Origin: Reyranella sp.
GTDB lineage: Bacteria > Pseudomonadota > Alphaproteobacteria > Reyranellales > Reyranellaceae
DNA length: 12,374 nucleotides
NCBI GenBank assembly: GCA_030679805.1
Contig: JAUXST010000674.1
Span: 1-12,374 of the forward strand
Direction of reading: 5' to 3'
Part shown: positions 6,462-12,374 of the stretch, piece after piece
How positions within the stretch are numbered: position 1 is the stretch's first letter
How the letters are laid out: every line of letters starts with the position of its first letter
The notes under the pieces: generated by a model
Database searches by the model: none
What the model saw: the letters and a program-made list of their open reading frames with translations, nothing else
What the model was told of the DNA's origin: nothing
Made by a program: the position numbers and the translations under genes

Positions 6462-7505
6462 CTAACTGCCGCCGCGATCCTCGCGCCAGAGGTCGAGCTT
6501 TTCCTGGACCGGGCGATCGGAGAAGGAAAACAGGATCGCCTCGCTGGCCGCCTTGTGCACGACCTTGGCCCAGCTCGGCACGACGAAATGGTCGCGCTTC
6601 TTCCAGCGGAACACCTTGTCGCCGATCGTGCTCTCGCCCTCGCCCTCGACCACCGAGAACACCGTGCCGTCGGTGCTGCGGTAGGGTGCCGTCGCGAAGC
6701 CTTTGGGCAGGAGCTGCATGTAGGTGCCCATGGTGGCGATCGGCGCGCCGCCGCTCGCCGGATTGACGTAGCGCAGCTTGTAGCCGTGGCAGGCATCGGG
6801 CGGGCCGGCCTTGACCAGGCCGCGCAGCGCCTCGCGGGTACGGGCATAGGGATAATTGAAGATCGGCGAGGTCTGTCGTGCCGGCTTCCAGTCCACCGGC
6901 AGCAGGCCGCTGGCGAACTTGGCATCGGACGTGCCCAGTGGCGTGGTGACGGCCTGCTCGTCGGTCTCGCCATTCTCGGCGAAGCCCGCGTTGAACATCG
7001 CCACCAGCGGGATATCGAGACCGTCCAGCCAAACCATCGGCCTGGACGAATCGTTGCCGTGGTCATGCCAGGTCCAGGTCGGCGTGATGACGAAGTCGCC
7101 CTCGCTCATGATGGTGCGTTCGCCGTCGACAGCGGTGTAGGCGCCCTCGCCCTCGACGATGAAGCGCAGCGCCGACTGGGTATGGCGATGGGCCGGCGCC
7201 ACCTCGCCCGGCAGGATGAGCTGCAGGCCGGCATAGAGCGTGGGCGTGATGCAGGCGCTGCCCGGCATCGCGGGGTTCTCGAGGATCAACACCCGCCGGA
7301 TCGCTTCCTTGGCGGTGATGAGCGTGCCCGACTCCATCAGGAACGGCCGGACCTTGTCGTAATCCCAGCTCGCCGGCTGGTACTTGGGGGCCGGCGCCGG
7401 CGGCACGAGTTGGTGCAGCGATTCCCAGAGCGGCGCCATCGACAGGCCGCCAATGCGTTCATAGAAATCGCGGCGGGCGTTGTTGCGCGTGGTGCTAGCG
7501 GCCAT
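6462..7505 (-). CDS. gtdA: Gentisate 1,2-dioxygenase (bicupin ring-cleavage dioxygenase)
   Basis: The 347-residue product has the usual length and order of gentisate 1,2-dioxygenases, which use Fe(II) and O2 to open 2,5-dihydroxybenzoate to maleylpyruvate in the cytoplasm. The N-terminal cupin (about 90-165) carries the iron ligands: His106 and His108 in AHRHTQSALRF and a third His in WHDHG (147, possibly 149). The phrases MAPLWESLHQLVPP and RRVLILENPAMPG are typical of the family. The C-terminal cupin (about 265-330, with FSVVEGEG and HFVVPSW) has lost the His pair, so there is one iron site, as known for the family. The related salicylate and aminosalicylate dioxygenases cannot be excluded. 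The start lies 20 bases after the amidotransferase stop; the ribosome site is weak. No maleylpyruvate isomerase or fumarylpyruvate hydrolase gene is in the window. Confidence 0.9.
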   Translation of the reverse strand: MAASTTRNNARRDFYERIGGLSMAPLWESLHQLVPPAPAPKYQPASWDYDKVRPFLMESGTLITAKEAIRRVLILENPAMPGSACITPTLYAGLQLILPGEVAPAHRHTQSALRFIVEGEGAYTAVDGERTIMSEGDFVITPTWTWHDHGNDSSRPMVWLDGLDIPLVAMFNAGFAENGETDEQAVTTPLGTSDAKFASGLLPVDWKPARQTSPIFNYPYARTREALRGLVKAGPPDACHGYKLRYVNPASGGAPIATMGTYMQLLPKGFATAPYRSTDGTVFSVVEGEGESTIGDKVFRWKKRDHFVVPSWAKVVHKAASEAILFSFSDRPVQEKLDLWREDRGGS

Positions 7506-7525
7506 GGCGGACGCTCATGTCATGA

Positions 7526-8341
7526 CTATTCGGCGGCCGCCCGTACGGGCGCACCCATCCGTGCCGCGGCACGGGCACGGCACGCCGCGGCGAAAGCGCC
7601 GAACACTTTCATGGAGATCGGGTTCTCGAGCGCCTTGTATTCAGGGTGCCACTGGAGGGCGAGCGCGAAGCCGGGCGCGTCGGGCACGCTAAAAGCCTCG
7701 ACCTGGCCGTCCTCGGCCGTGGCCTCGATCCGCACGCGCGGCGCAAGGCGATCGACGCCCTGGGCATGCAGCGAATTCACCTGCACCCGGCGTTCGCCCA
7801 GCAGACGATGGAGCAGGCCGCCCTCGACGACGTCGATGTCGTGCGCCGGGGCGTAGTTCACGTCCACGTCGGTCGACTTGGGCGAGCGGTGATCGCGCCG
7901 GCCATCGACCTCGTGCACGAGCTGGTGCAGTGAGCCGCCCAACGCGACATTGACCTCCTGCAGACCGCGACAGATCGCGAACAGCGGCACGGCATGGTCG
8001 ATCGCGTGGCGGATGAGCGGCAGGGTGGTGGCGTCGCGGGCGGCATCGTGGGCCGTGCCGGGCTGGCTGGTCTGGCCGTAGTGGTGCGGCTCGACATTGG
8101 ACGGGCTGCCGGTGAGCAGCACGCCATCCAGCGTATCGAGCAGGCGATCGAGCGCCGCCGCCATGGAGGCATCGTCGCCCAATTCGGGGCCGAAGGCAGG
8201 AATCAGCACCGGCAGGGCGCCAACGGCACGGATCGCGGCTTGGACATATTTGTCGCCCACCGTGTGGTGCCAGCCGCCGCGACCGTTTTCCTTGAGACAG
8301 GCGGAAACACCCACCAAGGGCCGCAGAGAAGACCGATCCAT
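7526..8341 (-). CDS. PuuD-like class-I glutamine amidotransferase (gamma-glutamyl hydrolase, peptidase C26 type)
   Basis: From ATG 8341 the product is 271 residues; Met 8359 would add six. It opens LRPLVGVSAC, has the GVLLTGSPSNVEPHHYG stretch seen in PuuD-like proteins, and the nucleophile elbow FAICRGLQEVNVALGG, with the catalytic Cys at residue 124. LQWHPE supplies the catalytic His232 and Glu234. PuuD cleaves gamma-glutamyl-gamma-aminobutyrate in putrescine breakdown; relatives hydrolyse other gamma-glutamyl amides. None of the other Puu genes is nearby. Instead the gene directly precedes a gentisate dioxygenase, hinting at a gamma-glutamylated aromatic amine as substrate (inference). The C-terminal tail (AAACRARAAARMGAPVRAAAE) is Ala/Arg-rich and looks unconstrained. 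The start is uncertain because neither Met has a good ribosome site. Confidence 0.88.
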   Translation of the reverse strand: MDRSSLRPLVGVSACLKENGRGGWHHTVGDKYVQAAIRAVGALPVLIPAFGPELGDDASMAAALDRLLDTLDGVLLTGSPSNVEPHHYGQTSQPGTAHDAARDATTLPLIRHAIDHAVPLFAICRGLQEVNVALGGSLHQLVHEVDGRRDHRSPKSTDVDVNYAPAHDIDVVEGGLLHRLLGERRVQVNSLHAQGVDRLAPRVRIEATAEDGQVEAFSVPDAPGFALALQWHPEYKALENPISMKVFGAFAAACRARAAARMGAPVRAAAE

Positions 8342-8373
8342 AGCCGTGCAAAATCCCATTGTCAGAAGGATTT

Positions 8374-8402
8374 ATCATCGCCGCTCGGCGCCCGATTGGC
8401 AA
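8374..8402 (-). promoter_or_regulatory. Candidate sigma-70-type promoter for the amidotransferase-dioxygenase operon
   Basis: On the minus strand a -35-like TTGCCA (8397-8402) is 17 bases from a -10-like GATGAT (8374-8379). Initiation would fall near 8366, close upstream of the two candidate ATGs (8359 and 8341), which makes Met 8341 the more comfortable start. The fit is by eye and the -10 matches only four of six consensus bases. Confidence 0.4.
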
Positions 8403-8407
8403 TTGCC
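8398..8407. promoter_or_regulatory. Perfect palindrome overlapping the -35 region (possible operator)
   Basis: GGCAATTGCC is a perfect 10-bp palindrome in the divergent gap between the amidotransferase gene and secB and overlaps the proposed -35 box. A second, imperfect palindrome TGCAG-CC-CTGCA lies at 8439-8450, nearer secB. Ten-base palindromes are expected by chance several times in a window this size, so only the position makes this notable. Confidence 0.3.
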
Positions 8408-8504
8408 CGGCGCTTGGTGCTGCCCGCATCTTGTGCAGTGCAGCCCTGCATGGTACCGCCCGGCCCGCTCGAAACCCCCGCTCTAAACCAGTGTAAGGTG
8501 CGCC

Positions 8505-9020
8505 ATGACGACCACGCCCCCTCCCGCCCCGCCGGCCGCCGACAAGCCCCAGGCTGCCGCTGCCCCGCTGACCATGCACGGCCAGTACATCAAGGATCTC
8601 AGTTTCGAGAATCCGCGCGCGCCGCAGAGCCTGATCGAGCAGACCCAGCCGCAGCTTACCCTCAACGTGCAGGTCACCAACCGCCAGTTCGACGCCAAGA
8701 CCTTCGAGGTGGCGATCACGATCGAGGCCAGCGCCCAGACGCCCGAGAAGGAGCCGCTGTTCATGCTCGAGCTGGTCTACGCCGGCACGGTCTCCCTGGG
8801 CGAACTGCCGCAGGAGGCCTATGGGCCGATGCTGTTCATCGAGACCCCGCGCCTGCTGTTCCCGTTTGCCCGCGCCGTGGTCGCCAACACAACGCGCGAG
8901 GCGGGCTTCCCGCCGCTCAACATCGCGCCGGTCGATTTCGTCGCACTCTACCGTCAGCAGCTCGAAGCCAATGGCGGCCGGATGCCCGGCGTCGCCGACG
9001 GACCGGTCGGCCACGCCTAG
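8505..9020 (+). CDS. secB: Protein-export chaperone SecB
   Basis: The 171-residue product is SecB, the tetrameric cytoplasmic chaperone that keeps preproteins unfolded and hands them to SecA. A Pro/Ala-rich, probably disordered N-terminus (residues 2-23) precedes the folded core. The core has the expected motifs in order: GQYIKDLSFENPRAP, LTLNVQVTN, FEVAITIEASA, FMLELVYAGTVSL, then the highly conserved PRLLFPFARAVVANTTREAGFPPL and PVDFVALY. GGTG about six bases before ATG 8505 serves as ribosome site. It runs tail-to-tail with dnaQ, an arrangement common in alphaproteobacteria. Its TAG stop lies inside the left end of an inverted-repeat element, but the codon would survive excision of that element, so the protein looks intact. 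Confidence 0.97.
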   Translation: MTTTPPPAPPAADKPQAAAAPLTMHGQYIKDLSFENPRAPQSLIEQTQPQLTLNVQVTNRQFDAKTFEVAITIEASAQTPEKEPLFMLELVYAGTVSLGELPQEAYGPMLFIETPRLLFPFARAVVANTTREAGFPPLNIAPVDFVALYRQQLEANGGRMPGVADGPVGHA

Positions 9021-9236
9021 AGTCTTTCCGACCCAAGCGGAGCGTCAACAAAAACCTCATCCTGAGGAGCACCGTGAAGCGGCGCGTCTCGAAGGGTGAG
9101 GGTTATAGTGGAACGACCGTCGCCGCCCCTCGAGCCCGTTTATAACCTGTTGTTTTGGCTACGTTCATTTCGAGTCAGACTCTCAGGATGAGGTCATTGT
9201 TGTCGAATGATTCCGTTTGAGTCGGAAAGACTCTAG
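9017..9236. mobile_element. MITE-like element with perfect 16-bp outer inverted repeats
   Basis: CTAGAGTCTTTCCGAC (9017-9032) is repeated exactly, inverted, at 9221-9236. Inside it the two arms stay alignable with gaps for about 50 bases, ending with CCTCATCCTGAG (9055-9066) and its exact complement (9182-9193). A further inner pair is GGTTATA (9101-9107) / TATAACC (9141-9147). No transposase or credible reading frame is inside, so it fits a non-autonomous miniature element. The outer CTAG could be a 4-bp target duplication, or TA alone the 2-bp duplication of IS630-type elements. Removing one copy would restore GCC-TAG-ATCG, keeping the secB stop. It fills nearly all of the 233-base secB-dnaQ gap and may also act as a two-way terminator. 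Confidence 0.8.
9055..9101. repeat. REP-like palindromic hairpin inside the inverted-repeat element
   Basis: CCTCATCC (9055-9062) pairs with GGGTGAGG (9094-9101, one G-T). The stem resumes with GAG (9064-9066) / CTC (9088-9090) and closes as CCG-TGAAG-CGG (9072-9082). The wording CCTCATCCTGAGGAGC...GCGTCTCGAAGG...TGAGG matches a repeat type I recall as abundant between genes in Rhizobiales-like genomes. Confidence 0.65.
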
Positions 9237-9253
9237 ATCGTCGCTGAATGCCG

Positions 9254-9934
9254 TCAGGCCTTCAGCCAGAGCGGATCGCTGAGCTTCTTCAGGAATTCGG
9301 CATGCGCGGCAAGTTCGGCCACGCTGACCGGATGTGGCCGGGCCGGACGCAGCGGCCGGTTATTCGGCGCCGCCGTGCCGTCGGCAGCCGTGCCCGCCAT
9401 CTCCGGCGCCAAGCCAAGGTCGCGCTGTCGACCGCCGCTCAGCTCGAGATAGACCTCGGCCAGCAGCTCCGAATCGAGCAAGGCGCCGTGCTTGGTGCGA
9501 TGCGCATTGTCGATGCCAAAGCGCTCGCACAGCGCGTCGAGACTGGCGCGCTGGCCGGGAAACTTGCGCCGCGCCATCGACACCGTGTCGACGTAGGGAT
9601 TGGCGATCCTGATCTTCCCCGCACGTTCCAGCTCGGCATTGAGGAATCCCAGGTCGAATTGGGCATTGTGGATCACGAGCTGCGCGTCGCCGAGGAAGGC
9701 CAGCAGTTCGTCGGCCCTGTCGCCGAACAGCGGCTTGTCCGAGAGAAACTCCTCGGTGAGACCGTGCACATCCTGAGCGCCCGTCGGCATGTCGCGCTCG
9801 GGATTGAAGTAGCAATGGAAGGTGACGCCGGTGGCCACCATGTTCACGAGTTCGAGGCAGCCCACTTCAACGATGCGGTGGCCGACAAGGGGATCGAGGC
9901 CGGTGGTTTCGGTGTCGAGGACGATTTCGCGCAT
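9254..9934 (-). CDS. dnaQ: DNA polymerase III epsilon subunit (3'-5' proofreading exonuclease)
   Basis: The 226-residue product is the proofreading subunit of the replicative polymerase. DnaQ-type exonuclease motifs are complete: ExoI DTETTG (Asp7, Glu9), ExoII HNAQFDLGFLN (Asp94) and ExoIII-epsilon HRTKHGALLDS (His149, Asp154). These are the two-metal ligands and the general base. The C-terminal third (about 168-226) is Ala/Pro-rich and ends HAEFLKKLSDPLWLKA, the place where epsilon binds the polymerase alpha subunit. Length is normal. ATG 9934 has AAGG about seven bases upstream. It is the last gene of the minus-strand run, 25 bases after coaE, and converges on secB with the inverted-repeat element between them. 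Confidence 0.96.
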   Translation of the reverse strand: MREIVLDTETTGLDPLVGHRIVEVGCLELVNMVATGVTFHCYFNPERDMPTGAQDVHGLTEEFLSDKPLFGDRADELLAFLGDAQLVIHNAQFDLGFLNAELERAGKIRIANPYVDTVSMARRKFPGQRASLDALCERFGIDNAHRTKHGALLDSELLAEVYLELSGGRQRDLGLAPEMAGTAADGTAAPNNRPLRPARPHPVSVAELAAHAEFLKKLSDPLWLKA

Positions 9935-9959
9935 CCCGACCTTTTAGCCAGTTGCCGCC

Positions 9960-10622
9960 CTATTTGCGACGGGCGCGTGCAAGCTGGGCTGTGAATCGCT
10001 CGCGCCATGGGTTGGACGGCCAGAAGCGGCCGCGGCGCTGTCGCAACCTGGCCACGGCGGCGGCGAGCGCTGCCCGCGTGGGCGCGAGCCCCATCCCGGT
10101 CGGGATGACCAGGCTCGCCTTGCGCCGCTTGAGCGCATCCGGCACCTGCTGGCGCAGGATCCCATCAAGCCTCTCCGCCGTCATGCCGGGCCGGGCCATG
10201 ACGCGACGACGCTGCAGGAAAGCCGGCGCGCTCACCACCAGCGTGGCATCGACGCGGCGTTCGCCCAGGCCTTCGAACAGCAGCGGGATGTCGAGCACGA
10301 CCAGCTTTTCGCCGGCAAGCGCCGCACGGCGCAGGAACACCCGCTGCCGGCGTTGCACCAGCGGATGCACGATCGCCTCGAGCTGGCGCAGCGCCGCCTT
10401 GTTGCCAAAAACGCGTGCGCCCAGCGCCTGACGGTCGAGCACGCCCGCCTTCACGACGCCGGGAAACGCCGCCTCGATGCCGGGCAGCGCCGCCCCGCCT
10501 GGGGCCTGCAGCGCATGGACGGCAGCATCGGCGTCGTACACGGGCACGCCCATCTCCCGCAGCATCTTCGCTGCGGTCGATTTGCCCATGCCGATCGAAC
10601 CGGTCAGGCCGACGATGACCAT
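9960..10622 (-). CDS. coaE: Dephospho-CoA kinase
   Basis: CoaE phosphorylates the 3'-hydroxyl of dephospho-CoA, the last step of coenzyme A synthesis. From ATG 10622 the product is 220 residues and opens with the family P-loop (MVIVGLTGSIGMGKST, Lys14). The rest of the signature follows: DAD (30-32), VHPLV (85-89), DIPLLFE (111-117) and the basic lid region (137-160, QRRRVMARPGMTAERLDGILRQQ). An in-frame TTG at 10649, nine bases after the qor stop with AGGTG just before it, is an alternative start adding nine residues. ATG is preferred because the family begins directly at the P-loop strand. A very basic tail (RLRQRRGRFWPSNPWRERF...) extends about 20 residues past the usual end. coaE next to dnaQ is the common alphaproteobacterial order. 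Confidence 0.95.
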   Translation of the reverse strand: MVIVGLTGSIGMGKSTAAKMLREMGVPVYDADAAVHALQAPGGAALPGIEAAFPGVVKAGVLDRQALGARVFGNKAALRQLEAIVHPLVQRRQRVFLRRAALAGEKLVVLDIPLLFEGLGERRVDATLVVSAPAFLQRRRVMARPGMTAERLDGILRQQVPDALKRRKASLVIPTGMGLAPTRAALAAAVARLRQRRGRFWPSNPWRERFTAQLARARRK

Positions 10623-10658
10623 CGACGGTGAAACGCTGCTGTCGTTCAAGGCACCTGT

Positions 10659-11636
10659 TTACGGGACCAGGATCGTCTGGCCGGTCGTCTTGCGGCCCTC
10701 GAGGTCGCGATGGGACTGGGCGGCCTCGGCCAGCGGATAGTGCTGGTCGATGGCGATCTTCACCTTGCCGCTCTTGACCATCTTGAACAGCGAGCGGGCC
10801 GAGGCTTCGAGATCGGCGCGCGTGGCTGTGTAGGCGCCGAGGCTCGGCCGCGTGAGATAAAGCGACCCTTTGGCATTGAGGATGCCGACCGGCTGCGGCG
10901 GCACGGCGCCCGAGGCATTGCCGAACGAGACGAGCAGGCCGCGCGGCCGCAGGCAGTCGAGCGAAGCGGCCCAGGTGTCCTTGCCGACGCCGTCGAACAC
11001 GACGGGCACCTTCTTGCCCTTGGTGATCTTCATCACCTGCTCGACGATGTTCTCCTTGGTGTAGTCGATCACCCACTTGTAGCCGTTCTTCTTGGCCAGC
11101 GCCGCCTTCTCCGGCGACGAGACCGTGCCGATCACCTTGTAGCCGCGTGCCTTGGCCCACTGGCCGAACAACAGGCCGACGCCGCCGGCGGCGGCGTGGA
11201 ACAGGACGATGTCGCCCTTCTTCAGCCATGCCTTGGCGGTGTGATCGACGAGATATTCCGTGGTCATGCCCTTCAGCATGATCGCCGCGGCCTGCTCGTC
11301 GCTCACGCCCCTGGGCACATGCACGAGCTGGTCGACGCCCATCAGGCGCTCCTGGCAGTAGGCACCCAGCACGCCGCAATAGGCGACCCGGTCCCCCTTC
11401 TTGAAGCCCCTCACCTTGGGCCCGACGGCCACGATCACGCCAGCGGCCTCGCGACCCACCGCGTGCGGCATCGGCGTCGGATAAAGACCGGAGCGGGTAT
11501 AGACATCGATGAAATTCAGGCCGATCGCGGTATGGCGAATCTTCACCTGGCCGGGGCCGGGGGCGCCGACCTCGACGTCGTGAAGCTGCATCTTTTCCGG
11601 ACCGCCGTTTTCGTGAATCAGAATCGACTTGGACAT
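10659..11636 (-). CDS. qor: NADPH:quinone oxidoreductase (zinc-free MDR family)
   Basis: The 325-residue product has the length and motif order of the quinone oxidoreductase (QOR/zeta-crystallin) branch of the medium-chain dehydrogenases. It begins with a catalytic fold containing GLNFIDVYTRSGLYP (39-53) and GREAAGVIVAVG (61-72). A Rossmann domain follows with the AAAGGVG cofactor loop (148-154), and the chain ends with LEGRKTTGQTILVP. The zinc ligands of alcohol dehydrogenases are absent, as expected. QORs reduce quinones with NADPH in the cytoplasm. ATG 11636 is well supported by GAGGGAG about eight bases upstream; the frame stays open beyond it but overlaps the LLM gene. It lies 26 bases after the LLM stop and just before coaE, so the four genes are probably co-transcribed. 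Confidence 0.93.
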   Translation of the reverse strand: MSKSILIHENGGPEKMQLHDVEVGAPGPGQVKIRHTAIGLNFIDVYTRSGLYPTPMPHAVGREAAGVIVAVGPKVRGFKKGDRVAYCGVLGAYCQERLMGVDQLVHVPRGVSDEQAAAIMLKGMTTEYLVDHTAKAWLKKGDIVLFHAAAGGVGLLFGQWAKARGYKVIGTVSSPEKAALAKKNGYKWVIDYTKENIVEQVMKITKGKKVPVVFDGVGKDTWAASLDCLRPRGLLVSFGNASGAVPPQPVGILNAKGSLYLTRPSLGAYTATRADLEASARSLFKMVKSGKVKIAIDQHYPLAEAAQSHRDLEGRKTTGQTILVP

Positions 11637-11662
11637 GCGTATTCTCCCTCTGGATCTGTCGT

Positions 11663-12374
11663 TTACTCGGCGGCGCGCTTGGACTTCGCCGCCTGGTATT
11701 TCTCGATCTCGCTCGCCACGGCCGACTGCGACTGCGCCGAGTAGGTGTCGCGGTTGCGCTCGGCAATGTCGTAGCTGAGCTGTCTCAGCGTATTGGAACG
11801 GCGCTGGAAATGCGGATGGACGTAGCGCGCCATGAGTTCGTACGAACGCTGAGTCGCCGGCCAGTCGGCCCAGTTGTGGGCCAGCAGCAGCACGGCGCCG
11901 AAGCCGCCTTCCGAGCCTTTCCACAGCCGCTCGAAATGGCGGATGCAATCGTCCGGCGTGCCGATGCAGGCAATGCCTTCCTTGGTCAGGTACTCCGCCG
12001 CGTCGGTGATGCCGGGCGGCAGGATCGGGAAGGTGGCCACGTCGGTGAAATACTTCGCATACCGGTCGATGCCGAACTTCACTTCCTCGAAAGCCTGTTC
12101 GCGCGTCGGCGCCACGTGCGCAAAGGTGACGATGCGCCACTTGGAGCGATCCGACACCTTGCCGTTCTGGCGCGCATTCTCTTCGTAGATCTTCCAGTTG
12201 GCGGCATGCGCCTTGAGCGCGTCGTCCGACGTGCCGCCGATCGACAGCATGCCGATGCCGTGACGGCCGGACGCCACCGCGCCCACCGGCGAGCGCGCGC
12301 AGGCCACGGCCATTTCCATGCCGGGCTGGCTGTAGGACGGAAGCTGGAGCTGTGCCGCCGCGAGGTCGAACCAG
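11663..12374 (-). CDS. LLM-class flavin-dependent monooxygenase, luciferase-like (N-terminus outside window)
   Basis: The C-terminal 236 residues are visible, entering the window in frame as WFDLAAAQLQLPSYSQPGM. The stretch PSYSQPGMEMA...SGRHGIGMLSIGG is characteristic of the limonene 1,2-monooxygenase-like group of bacterial luciferase-type TIM barrels, which use FMNH2 from a partner reductase to oxidise small hydrophobic molecules. Further family phrases are SKWRIVTFAHVAPTREQA, the insertion with YAKYFTD, CIGTPDDCIRHFERLW and GGFGAVLLLAHNWADW. Family members are about 350-390 residues long, so roughly the first 130-150 residues lie outside. Met 12319 is internal and not the start. The actual substrate is unknown. 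It is upstream of qor in the same direction; the shared promoter is outside the window. Confidence 0.88.
   Translation of the reverse strand, partial: WFDLAAAQLQLPSYSQPGMEMAVACARSPVGAVASGRHGIGMLSIGGTSDDALKAHAANWKIYEENARQNGKVSDRSKWRIVTFAHVAPTREQAFEEVKFGIDRYAKYFTDVATFPILPPGITDAAEYLTKEGIACIGTPDDCIRHFERLWKGSEGGFGAVLLLAHNWADWPATQRSYELMARYVHPHFQRRSNTLRQLSYDIAERNRDTYSAQSQSAVASEIEKYQAAKSKRAAE

Noticed and set aside
7559..7574. Perfect 16-bp palindrome CCGTGCCGCGGCACGG in the 3' end of the amidotransferase gene
   Set aside because: It falls in codons for an Ala/Arg-rich tail made of GC-only triplets, where such palindromes arise from composition; no U-tract follows it.
9021..9253. Coding potential within the inverted-repeat element
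   Set aside because: Frames running through it are tails of shadow frames from secB or dnaQ, with no start or ribosome site of their own and no transposase motif.

Overview
The window is GC-rich DNA (roughly two thirds G+C by eye) from a bacterium that is most likely an alphaproteobacterium. The grounds are a SecB gene set tail-to-tail against dnaQ with coaE just upstream, an EI24/CysZ-like membrane protein of the alphaproteobacterial type, and a repeat of the CCTCATCCTGAGG...GGTGAGG kind that I recall as common in Rhizobiales-like genomes. The genus cannot be fixed from the sequence. No tRNA, rRNA, CRISPR array, phage gene or transposase was seen.

Layout. (1) 1-1337, minus: an exported SMP-30/gluconolactonase-like beta-propeller, cut by the window edge. 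It diverges from (2) a plus-strand run at 1459-3712: an alpha-methylacyl-CoA racemase-type family III CoA-transferase, an EI24-family multi-pass membrane protein and a small lipoprotein, with gaps of 9-10 bases. (3) 3709-5211, minus: a membrane protein joining a DUF6622-like multi-pass region to a serine alpha/beta hydrolase, its stop codon overlapping that of the lipoprotein. (4) 5333-6130, plus: a four-helix membrane-anchored LytTR regulator, divergent from the hydrolase. (5) 6131-6461: a convergent gap with a clear minus-strand terminator and an exact 14-bp tandem repeat. (6) 6462-8341, minus: a gentisate 1,2-dioxygenase and, upstream of it, a PuuD-like class-I amidotransferase/gamma-glutamyl hydrolase, 20 bases apart. 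(7) 8505-9020, plus: secB. (8) 9017-9236: a MITE-like element of about 220 bp with perfect 16-bp outer inverted repeats, starting inside the secB stop codon and containing a REP-like hairpin. (9) 9254-12374, minus: dnaQ, coaE, a quinone oxidoreductase and a partial LLM flavin monooxygenase, apparently one operon read LLM-qor-coaE-dnaQ.

How the parts may work together. The racemase, gentisate dioxygenase, LLM oxygenase and quinone oxidoreductase point to aerobic catabolism of branched acyl-CoAs, aromatics or terpenes, set among housekeeping genes (secB, dnaQ, coaE). No complete pathway is present. The best leads for something not yet described are the gamma-glutamyl hydrolase/gentisate dioxygenase pair, the membrane LytTR regulator facing a membrane hydrolase fusion, and the small inverted-repeat element at secB. 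None is proof of a new system.
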